The notes under the pieces were generated by a model, which worked only from the letters and a program-made list of their open reading frames with translations, had not been told where the DNA came from and made no database searches. A DNA stretch of 64,000 nucleotides from an uncultured Eubacteriales bacterium (GTDB taxonomy: Bacteria; Bacillota; Clostridia; Oscillospirales; Acutalibacteraceae), in assembly GCA_934477125.1 (NCBI GenBank), contig CAKSOL010000007.1, positions 1 to 64,000 on the forward strand, in the 5' to 3' direction. Positions 53,712-61,899 of this stretch are shown here, one piece after another. The stretch's first letter is position 1; every line of letters begins with the position of its first letter. Position numbers and translations under genes: made by a program.

Positions 53712-55325
53712 TTGTTAAAGGGCAAAACCGTGAAAAGAAGCATTGCCGCGCTTGTGATATTCGCTGTTACGATGAGTTTCGTGTTTGTTTCCTCAATGTT
53801 TGTTCAGGCAGAGGAAATTAACGAAAGTAATCCGGATTTAACCTTCTATTTTATCGACAGCGATCTGGAGAACACAATGTACGGCTTCCCTGTTACCGAG
53901 CAGACGGGAAGGCTTAGACAGGATGGCGGAAAATATGAAATAGATACCAACTCCATGGCGGCGTGGCGTGCAACCGATGATATCGCATTTGCTTATAAAA
54001 AATATAATGTCGGTGTTACCTCCGGTGAATATATCGAAGCCACCGTAACTCTTGACAAAGCATTAGAAGGTTCTTCGGTTCACCGTTCGGCAACCGAGGG
54101 AATAATGATAAGAACCGGTTTGGAACCGGAGTCTCCTATGGCATTTTTTGGACTTCGCGAGGGTGGGCCTTGTGTTGTATATCGTTCACAGACGGGCGCA
54201 GAAGCAAGCGTTTCCGACCAGTTCGGTGCCTATATAAAATACCCGGTCACCATAAAAGTAAGAAAAGAGGGTATGAAGGTTACTGTAGCCTATAAAAATG
54301 ACGGGGAAACAAAATTTACAGAATTTAAAGCAGCTGTACCGATTGTAGGTTCCGGTCCTATATATGTAGGCTTAGCGGCACATTCTCATAATCCACAACT
54401 TGAAAATACTGCATTTTTCAGTAATTACAATGTTACCGGTATTGGTACACTTTCTGGCGATAATCCCGGTGGCGACGATAAACCGGATATACCTGATGAG
54501 GATATAACTCCGGATCCTGAACTAACAGATGATATTTTAATTCGCGAAACTTTTTCTGACAGAGACCTCTATAATAAACCCGGAACTGATAAAGACGGGA
54601 AACTTCAGGATTCACGCTCTTTCCCTATTTGGACGCGTGATTTTGCGACAGGTTCCTCGCTTCTTAATGAAAACGGCAATATTTATTGGGATTTGTCAGG
54701 AGTTTCAACGCATAACTATTTCGGCGATACCAAAATGACAGATTATAAGGTTTCTGCAAAATTCAGATATTCATCAGACTGCGATCCTCAGCAAAACAAC
54801 ACTTTCAGACTTTATACTCGCCATACGGATGTTGAGTTTTACGGAAACGCTGATTATTATGCGGCAATTACCAAGGGAAATATTCTGACATTTGCGAAGA
54901 ATCAGTATATTGCTGATAATACCGATGCCGGAGTTACGATTATGTCCGTTAATCTTTGCGATGTGCTTGGAAATTCCGATTTTTCTCTTTATGATGACGC
55001 ATGGCACACACTCGCGATTGATGCGCTTGATAATACATTTAAGGTATATTTGGATGACCGGATATTGATTGATGTTATTGACGAGGATCCGCAGAGCGGC
55101 AGACCTTACGGAAACCGTTTATCCGGATATAGGGTATACGCCAACGGAAATGTCGGAATATCAACCGACGGTGCATGGCTTGCGGTTGACGATATTATCG
55201 TTACTGATATTGAGGATCCGATAGGCGGCGATTTCGATAATGCAATAGGCGGTAATTGGAACGATTATCAGCCAGGTTATACACAATCTTATCTTGATAA
55301 GTATAACGGCATTAAATTCTATTGA
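53712..55325 (+). CDS. Secreted protein with two LamG-like modules
   Basis: 537 residues, TTG start after AAAGGAG, signal peptide about 1-32. Two concanavalin-like beta-sandwich segments (about 40-240 and 275-510): the second has AKFRYSSDCDPQQNNTFRLY, DAWHTLAIDALDNTFKVYLDD and GNVGISTDGAWLAVDDI, a classic LamG/3-keto-disaccharide-hydrolase-like pattern. They are joined by a proline/aspartate-rich linker (GGDDKPDIPDEDITPDPEL). No anchor or dockerin is visible. Likely carbohydrate-binding; catalytic role unknown. Confidence 0.72.
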   Translation: MLKGKTVKRSIAALVIFAVTMSFVFVSSMFVQAEEINESNPDLTFYFIDSDLENTMYGFPVTEQTGRLRQDGGKYEIDTNSMAAWRATDDIAFAYKKYNVGVTSGEYIEATVTLDKALEGSSVHRSATEGIMIRTGLEPESPMAFFGLREGGPCVVYRSQTGAEASVSDQFGAYIKYPVTIKVRKEGMKVTVAYKNDGETKFTEFKAAVPIVGSGPIYVGLAAHSHNPQLENTAFFSNYNVTGIGTLSGDNPGGDDKPDIPDEDITPDPELTDDILIRETFSDRDLYNKPGTDKDGKLQDSRSFPIWTRDFATGSSLLNENGNIYWDLSGVSTHNYFGDTKMTDYKVSAKFRYSSDCDPQQNNTFRLYTRHTDVEFYGNADYYAAITKGNILTFAKNQYIADNTDAGVTIMSVNLCDVLGNSDFSLYDDAWHTLAIDALDNTFKVYLDDRILIDVIDEDPQSGRPYGNRLSGYRVYANGNVGISTDGAWLAVDDIIVTDIEDPIGGDFDNAIGGNWNDYQPGYTQSYLDKYNGIKFY

Positions 55326-55343
55326 TAAGGAGCAGGAAATATT

Positions 55344-58300
55344 ATGAAAAAAACGAAAAAAGTTATATCGCTTGTATTGTCCTGCTTGATTTTGGTTTCG
55401 AGCATTTCGGCTATAAGTTCAGCTGTTTTTACTGCCTCAGCGGCTGAAGTTACAAGCTTTAAGGACGACTTTGAGGGTGACCTTAATTGGGAAATCCTTG
55501 ACCATACCGGCGGCGAAAAACTGAAACAGACAAATACTTATACTGCCGAGGCTGATTCGCAGTACGGTGATGCAAACGGTAATGCTTTTTGGGGAATTAA
55601 GGACGCTGCTGACGGTTCCTCAAAAGCTTTAAGCCTGCGCAGAAGCTTTAAGGTTAATGAAAATAGGTGGACTGATGCGATAAACGGCGGCGAGGCTCCC
55701 ATCGCGGTTTTGAAGGACGGCATTTTGCCGGGCAATTACGGCGTTAAAAGTATGTCGGTCAAAATGTATTATGACGATGTTGCAAATTACGCCTCCTTCT
55801 TCGGCGTTCTTTACAGCTATAACGATAGCGGCAATTATTCGGCTGTCGGTATGACATTGGATAATGCCGGTTCTACAATAGCACAGTATAGGGTACCGGC
55901 AGTTTCATCCGGCGGCAGAGACCGCAGCTTGGTTACAAACCGACTCAGCGACGGAAAATATTTTTCTGACCTGTGGATGAGTAATGATACCGACCTTATA
56001 GGCAAGGACTATTTTTCAAGAAATCAATGGATAACCGCAAGGCTTGAATATGATTTTGATTTGGGATGCTATACATTCGCCCTTGAGGGCAAAAAGGCGG
56101 ACGGCAGCAGCGGTCTTTTGAAGATTAAGCTTCCGGAAGCGGCATCTCCACTCAATAAAATAGGTCTTATAAACAATTTCGCGTCATATGCCCGCTTTGA
56201 CGATGTTAATGTGACATTGTTTGACGGCACCGATGTTTATGAGATGATAAACGCTCTGCCGCATCCATCCGATATCACTCTTGATGACGAAATTCAATAT
56301 GATAAGGTCAAAAGCTTTTTTGATTGCCTTACCGCGGCGCAGCAGTCATATGTTGAAAATTCTCCGTATTTGACGGCTGTCGCGAACCGTCTTGATGAGC
56401 TTCATGCCGAGCAAGACAAATCTCTAATTTGGGACGACCTGCTTGATTTCGAGCAGGACGAAAATGATAAGCTTTGCTTTGAGGGCTTGAATCTTCTCGA
56501 TAAAAAGAATTGGGGAATTGTTGATAACCCCTATAAAAACGGTATGAACCGCAGCGACAAGGTTTTGCAGATAAATAAAAATTATAGGTCACAGAACAAT
56601 GACAAAACCGGTTATGCCGTTTATAAAATCAAAGACGCCGTTTTATCAGGCGATAAACCGATAGCAAACTTAAAGGGTAAATTCCTGCTTAGCGGAAATT
56701 TCACCTACCTTATATTTGATTATCAGGATGAGAATAACTGGGCAGGCTTTCAGTTTTATAGCTACAGCACGGTGGGTGTGTATTATGTTGTTAAAAACGG
56801 CGGAAGTGCTCCGACAATTCCCGGCGGGGGCAGGCCCAACGTTGCGGATTTTGGCGGTGTGAGTGTCAGTAAGAATACATGGGTTGAATTTAATATTGAA
56901 TATTCAACGCAGTCTGCCTCGGTTTCATTCCGCATTGCGGACAGCGGCAAGGAGTATACCTCAGGTGTTGTTAAAACAAGCTCTCTCAAGGGTATAAATA
57001 AGACTCAGTTTGCTTTAGCAACAAACGGTACCGCTTATTTTGACGATATCAGCCTAAGTTATCAGGGTAATGCGGAATATGTTGCGGCAAAGACCTTTGA
57101 ATCGAAATATTCCGAATTGTTGTCTCTTGATCCGCCGGCTCGATATGTTTCTGCTGTTGATTATGACACATATAACGAAATGACAGCTGAATATAACGCG
57201 ATGAGCGAAATCAGCAAGTCATATTTGCCGAATTTAGACCTTAAAATCGAAGCTCTTGGTGAGGCATTCGGAAGCATTGCGACATCCGGACCTGTTGCCG
57301 AGCGTGATCGCAAACAAAAAGCGGCGGCTGAGGCTGCAAGCGCTACAGCTGGCTATACTTACACTTTTGAGGACGATTTTGAAAACGGACTTTCATTTTA
57401 TAAATCAGGCTATAACTCAAAAACGACCGGTACGGTTTCAATAGAGTATAACGAGGCTCTCGGCAGCAATGCCGCAAAGGTAAGCGGAATTGCCGCTATA
57501 ACACCGAAATCCTGGATGCTGCCGAGTATGCCGACGGTTAAGACATTTGAATATGATGTTAAATTCGAGCTTGGAGCGGGTTATACCTCTACAGCTCTCC
57601 GTCAGGAATACCGTATTCATTATCAATGGGACAACAAGGACAATGCGGATGCAAAATGTCACGCAATCGGTTTCTACAAGCAGGACGGTGTCTGGTGCTA
57701 TCATATGATATCCCTGAGCGGCTATCAGGTCGGAGGAAATTTTGAAGCCGGTATTGATTTAGATGATGTTCTTCATGTTAAATATGTATATGATAAGGAT
57801 AATGACGGCAACCGGAGAATGTGGCTTACAATAGACGATCAGCATGGAAACAGCCTGACATATAATCAGGGAATGCTTCCTGAGCTTGAATTCGCCTTTG
57901 GTTCACGTTGGCATGACCAGTATATTGATAACTTAAAGATAACCTATGTTGACGGTCAAAATCTTTACAGTATTGACGAGGAAAACAGCGAGATTATTCC
58001 GTATTATTCCGGGAATGTTACTCAGTATGCCGGGGATTACGTAACTGTTCAGGGACCGAAACTCGGAATGATGGTAGACAGCGTTTCAATAGCTCCGCTT
58101 GATAACAAGTCGAATGCTTCGGTAGGTTATGTGAGCGAAACCGGATATGATACAAACGGCGAAGCGGCAGGGGAAAATGCTATTGACCCTGTAGCCCACA
58201 GTTTTAACGAGGCGGCATCTGTTGAAGTGCCTATAATTCAGAAAACGGAAATGTCGGTTAAGTTCAAAATTCCGTCGGAGTTCCCGTCAGGCAGACCGAA

Positions 58301-60611
58301 TGTTGCGGTTTATGCTGTTAAATTGGCTGATGTTTCGGGAAATTATAAGATAATCTATCTTAACAGACCTAAGGTTGATTACACAGTCGGATCGGACGGC
58401 TCTCAGTCTGCCCCCGGAAAAGAAATGCGAGTCATTGGAGAAAACCTCGCTCCGGATGGTGTTAAAGATAAGCTTCGCGCGGTAGTTGTTAATAAATCTA
58501 CCAAAACGCGTACCGAGATAAGCGTAACAAAGGTACAATCGAATTATTCTGTAAGTGTAAGCTTGCCGACAAGTCTTGCAAACGGCGAATATGAGCTTTA
58601 CTTCTATAACGGCTACGGAGATGAAACCGCTTGGTCTGTTCCATCAGATTTAACCGTTGCAGGCGATGTGAGAGACTCATGGCCATCAAGAGTATATAAT
58701 ATTAAGGAATACGGCGCGAAAGGCGACGGCATTGCAAATGATACGCCCGCATTCGTAACCGCGCTTTCCGAAATGTTTTATCGCGGAGGAGGAACTCTTT
58801 ATCTGCCGCGTGGCGTTTATGTTATAGAGGCATCGCTGTTTATACCCGAAAATGTAAGGATAGTCGGCGAAAATGTTGATAACACCTCTTTTATGTTCCG
58901 TCCGTATAAGTGGTATTACAATGACATGCCGTCCTATATGTTTATTTTTGAAAGCAATGTTGAGTTTTCAAATTTTGGTATATTGACCGGTCGCTCAAGC
59001 GGCATATTCGGATGTTATGAGCTAAACGCGGAAAATCTATATTTTTCAAATCTTTATTTCTATTCAGCGCCGAGTTCAGGACCCGCAACTGCTCCTCACG
59101 GCACAACTTCAAGATTAAATGTTGCGGAATATCGCAAGCTGGCATCAATAGAGCCCAATAACCCGGTTCTTCATTTTGTTAGCGGCTCTGCCCATAATGT
59201 TCAGATTGATAACTGCGATTTCAGCAATGTTGAAAGAACAAAGCTACAGAGGAGTATTTTGGCGGATGTCGGAACAGGAAGCTATTGGCGGGTAAACGGT
59301 TTGATAACCCGCGGCGAGGGTTACGAGGTTGTCAACAACAATATGATTTGGGAAAATTGCAGCTATGACGATACAAATATGTATATCGGCGTTTGGGGAC
59401 ACGGCGTTTACTTGGATAATAATAGCTGGGCAAACGCGATGAGCGATAATCGTGAGCTTTATGTTGCTGACCGCGGTCCGTTTACAACCGACACAACACT
59501 TTATAAGTACCCCGGAGACACAACAGGCACGGTTTGGCATTATTACGGAATGAGAATGCAGGCTAACATTTGTCCCGGCATTCAGATTTATATTCATTAC
59601 GGTCAGGGTGAAGGTCAGTCAAGAACCGTAACATCGGTTCGCAATGCAACCGCTGCCGAGGGCGGAGGAATTATCGTAACCATTGACGAACCGTTCACCA
59701 TAGAGCCAAACCTCAACTCTCGCACCCTTATAAGAAGACCCCGTGAAAATATTACTTTCTATAATATCCATTATAAAAACGGTTCCGCGACCGGATTTTA
59801 CGGTGGTGCTGTCGATGTTGTATGGGACAACTGCGATTGGACTCAGGTATACTCGATTTATAACACCACTCAGGGTACGGATATGAATGTTTATTTCACC
59901 TATCTTAACGGTACTATAACTTATAAGGATACCGGCGGATATGACGGCGGATTCCAGATGAATACCGATATCGGCATTCACTTCCTTTCAAACGGCAAGG
60001 GCTATTCCTCAGGAGCACATACTGTTCGCGGTATGAAAATCAACGGACAGACTACTTTGTTAGATGCAAAAACCACTCTTGTGGATATGGTATTTGATAA
60101 AAATACTTATACCGATTGTACTGCATACAGTATGGGCAGTTCCGGTTTCCGGGGCTTGCTTATAGCCGAGGAGACATATAATGGAACGGCACTATTTGCC
60201 GGAGAGGATACTTTGGATAAGCTGAACCTACTGACAAACTATAATTCAGCTGCTTCGCCGAATTATGTTTCTGTTGAAAAATCGTCTGTTTCAAGCACCT
60301 TGAACGGCGATGTCAACGGCGACGGCAAGATAACCGTTCGTGACTCAACATATATCCTCTATTATCTGATAGGTAAAATCGAGCTTGATAATGAACAGCT
60401 TTACCGTGCGGATGTCAACGGCGACGGTAAGGTAACAAGCGCAGATTCGCTTCTGATAAAGCGATATATCGTTGGCATTCTCGATGATTTCAAGGTCAAT
60501 GACCCCAACTTTGAACGCGTTCCGATAGGCGGAACAAAGGATGATTCGGGCAATCTCGATTTTGGCGAGGACGGCGACAGCGACGGTGATTATTCCGGCG
60601 ATTATGTTTAA
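55344..60611 (+). CDS. Secreted 1755-residue beta-helix enzyme-like protein with dockerin
   Basis: Signal peptide about 1-34, start after AAGGAGC. LamG-like modules at about 35-295, 355-575 and 670-870 alternate with helical linkers (FFDCLTAAQQSYVENSPYL). IPT/Ig-like strands follow (900-1110), then a pectate-lyase-3-type beta-helix (1116-1630) opening with NIKEYGAKGDGIANDTPAF and LPRGVYVIEASLFIPENVRIVG. A canonical dockerin (about 1656-1715) has loops DVNGDGKITVRD and DVNGDGKVTSAD, and an acidic tail ends the protein. The beta-helix class includes GH28/GH55-like and lyase enzymes; the active site is not assignable by eye. The dockerin would fix it to the cohesin protein encoded two genes upstream. 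Confidence 0.82.
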   Translation: MKKTKKVISLVLSCLILVSSISAISSAVFTASAAEVTSFKDDFEGDLNWEILDHTGGEKLKQTNTYTAEADSQYGDANGNAFWGIKDAADGSSKALSLRRSFKVNENRWTDAINGGEAPIAVLKDGILPGNYGVKSMSVKMYYDDVANYASFFGVLYSYNDSGNYSAVGMTLDNAGSTIAQYRVPAVSSGGRDRSLVTNRLSDGKYFSDLWMSNDTDLIGKDYFSRNQWITARLEYDFDLGCYTFALEGKKADGSSGLLKIKLPEAASPLNKIGLINNFASYARFDDVNVTLFDGTDVYEMINALPHPSDITLDDEIQYDKVKSFFDCLTAAQQSYVENSPYLTAVANRLDELHAEQDKSLIWDDLLDFEQDENDKLCFEGLNLLDKKNWGIVDNPYKNGMNRSDKVLQINKNYRSQNNDKTGYAVYKIKDAVLSGDKPIANLKGKFLLSGNFTYLIFDYQDENNWAGFQFYSYSTVGVYYVVKNGGSAPTIPGGGRPNVADFGGVSVSKNTWVEFNIEYSTQSASVSFRIADSGKEYTSGVVKTSSLKGINKTQFALATNGTAYFDDISLSYQGNAEYVAAKTFESKYSELLSLDPPARYVSAVDYDTYNEMTAEYNAMSEISKSYLPNLDLKIEALGEAFGSIATSGPVAERDRKQKAAAEAASATAGYTYTFEDDFENGLSFYKSGYNSKTTGTVSIEYNEALGSNAAKVSGIAAITPKSWMLPSMPTVKTFEYDVKFELGAGYTSTALRQEYRIHYQWDNKDNADAKCHAIGFYKQDGVWCYHMISLSGYQVGGNFEAGIDLDDVLHVKYVYDKDNDGNRRMWLTIDDQHGNSLTYNQGMLPELEFAFGSRWHDQYIDNLKITYVDGQNLYSIDEENSEIIPYYSGNVTQYAGDYVTVQGPKLGMMVDSVSIAPLDNKSNASVGYVSETGYDTNGEAAGENAIDPVAHSFNEAASVEVPIIQKTEMSVKFKIPSEFPSGRPNVAVYAVKLADVSGNYKIIYLNRPKVDYTVGSDGSQSAPGKEMRVIGENLAPDGVKDKLRAVVVNKSTKTRTEISVTKVQSNYSVSVSLPTSLANGEYELYFYNGYGDETAWSVPSDLTVAGDVRDSWPSRVYNIKEYGAKGDGIANDTPAFVTALSEMFYRGGGTLYLPRGVYVIEASLFIPENVRIVGENVDNTSFMFRPYKWYYNDMPSYMFIFESNVEFSNFGILTGRSSGIFGCYELNAENLYFSNLYFYSAPSSGPATAPHGTTSRLNVAEYRKLASIEPNNPVLHFVSGSAHNVQIDNCDFSNVERTKLQRSILADVGTGSYWRVNGLITRGEGYEVVNNNMIWENCSYDDTNMYIGVWGHGVYLDNNSWANAMSDNRELYVADRGPFTTDTTLYKYPGDTTGTVWHYYGMRMQANICPGIQIYIHYGQGEGQSRTVTSVRNATAAEGGGIIVTIDEPFTIEPNLNSRTLIRRPRENITFYNIHYKNGSATGFYGGAVDVVWDNCDWTQVYSIYNTTQGTDMNVYFTYLNGTITYKDTGGYDGGFQMNTDIGIHFLSNGKGYSSGAHTVRGMKINGQTTLLDAKTTLVDMVFDKNTYTDCTAYSMGSSGFRGLLIAEETYNGTALFAGEDTLDKLNLLTNYNSAASPNYVSVEKSSVSSTLNGDVNGDGKITVRDSTYILYYLIGKIELDNEQLYRADVNGDGKVTSADSLLIKRYIVGILDDFKVNDPNFERVPIGGTKDDSGNLDFGEDGDSDGDYSGDYV

Positions 60612-60626
60612 ATTTTAATTTGTTTT

Positions 60627-60650
60627 CCTCTCCCTTTCGGGAGGGAGAGG
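60627..60650 (+). terminator. Hairpin after the scaffold operon
   Basis: Stem CCTCTCCCT (60627-60635) with AGGGAGAGG (60642-60650), six-base loop, but no T-tract after it. A terminator is likely from position, weak by form; TTTT precedes the stem, so it may work better on the opposite strand. Confidence 0.5.
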
Positions 60651-60685
60651 AAGTCCCGGTTAAACAAAACTCCTGAAAATTTACG

Positions 60686-61874
60686 GGCAGTGTAAGGTTA
60701 AAATGAAAAGATATCTCACGAAATCATAGAAAAGCTTCACGCAACGAGCAAAAACTCCCGTTTTCTTTGTTTTGATAAATTCAAACCGGCGACCTGAGCC
60801 GGGGTAAGACCGTTTAAAGCAGAATGGGGGCGAACAAAGTTGAAGAAAAAGACGAACAAGGAAATCAAGTTATTGGCACTTTCAAAAGAGGAAAAGCCCT
60901 GTTTGGTTTTGTACCAAGCCTTGAATTGCTTGTTAAAGCATTCAATCAGATTGTTTGAAATATCATCCTCAAAGCTTTGAACGCGTATATGTTTTGCACC
61001 GTCAAAAATGGACTTAACCGGAACCTTGTAGGCTGAATAACGGTCTGAAACAACCGCTGACGGTTTACCAAGCTTAACGGCTTCACTGAACAGAGAAACA
61101 GCCTGAGAGGAATCCCGGTGCGGGGACAGGTGAAACCCGATAACAAATCTTGTTTCACTGTCTATGATAAACCAAATATAATGCTTTACACCTGCTATTT
61201 TAACTACCGTTTCATCGGCGTGCCATTCATCGGAATTGAGGTCCAATAAGGAAACAAGCTGAATACGCATATCGTCAAACAATGGGGCGAATTTAACGCA
61301 CCAATTTCTGACAGTGGTATGAGAAACCTTGATATTAAAGGCAGTTTTAAGAATGAGACTGATATTCCGAAAGGAATTCTTGCCGAGATAAAACATTGAC
61401 AAAGCCGTGATGATAATTTGAATGGGATAACGCATACGCTTGAAATTGTGCTTGCCGAAAAGGGTTGACATGGACGGAGCGGTAACGACAGCGGACTTCC
61501 ATACAAAAAAGGAATGGTTACACTTTTTGTCGGCACAGCGGTAGTTTGAGTAATGCTCATAATCGTGATGCAGAAAGGAAGCCTTTCCGCACACGGGGCA
61601 AGGCGGATGTTTCCGCCGACAATTTGCCCCCTCCGACCTCGGTCGTTCGGGTGCAAATTGATGACAGCAGTTTCGGCAGAGATACTTTTGGTAACCATTT
61701 GAATCTTTGCCGTAACGATAAAATGAATGATTGTTGTTGCATTTCGGGCACCTAATGTGATATGATTTCATCAGAGAACCTTTCCTTTCTTTTGGGAGTA
61801 AATGCGTTTTACGGTGAAACCATTATACCAAAAGGGATGAGAGGTTCTCAACTTTCATTTAAGTTTACAATACG
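60686..61874 (-). mobile_element. DDE insertion sequence with 8-bp direct repeats
   Basis: The transposase gene is flanked by imperfect terminal inverted repeats (inner part TGTAAGGTTAAAATGAAAA at 60691 onward; TGTAAACTTAAATGAAAG reading inward from 61869). These in turn are bracketed by the direct repeat AATTTACG (60678-60685 and 61875-61882). An 8-bp duplication is typical of IS6-like and several other DDE families. Length about 1.19 kb. It sits between the scaffold operon and the next surface-protein gene. Confidence 0.7.
60737..61771 (-). CDS. DDE transposase with N-terminal zinc ribbons
   Basis: 344 residues. Two zinc-ribbon-like pairs at the N-terminus (CPKCNNNH ... CRNC; CPVCGK ... 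CADKKC), a helical DNA-binding part, then the DDE core. The core residues are WHADE (D186), VVSDRYSAY (D243) and NNLIECFNKQF (E277), a D-33-E gap as in IS6/IS240-like enzymes. The frame is intact, so the element could be active. Confidence 0.88.
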   Translation of the reverse strand: MKSYHIRCPKCNNNHSFYRYGKDSNGYQKYLCRNCCHQFAPERPRSEGANCRRKHPPCPVCGKASFLHHDYEHYSNYRCADKKCNHSFFVWKSAVVTAPSMSTLFGKHNFKRMRYPIQIIITALSMFYLGKNSFRNISLILKTAFNIKVSHTTVRNWCVKFAPLFDDMRIQLVSLLDLNSDEWHADETVVKIAGVKHYIWFIIDSETRFVIGFHLSPHRDSSQAVSLFSEAVKLGKPSAVVSDRYSAYKVPVKSIFDGAKHIRVQSFEDDISNNLIECFNKQFKAWYKTKQGFSSFESANNLISLFVFFFNFVRPHSALNGLTPAQVAGLNLSKQRKREFLLVA

Positions 61875-61899
61875 AATTTACGGAAAAGGAGACAGATTG

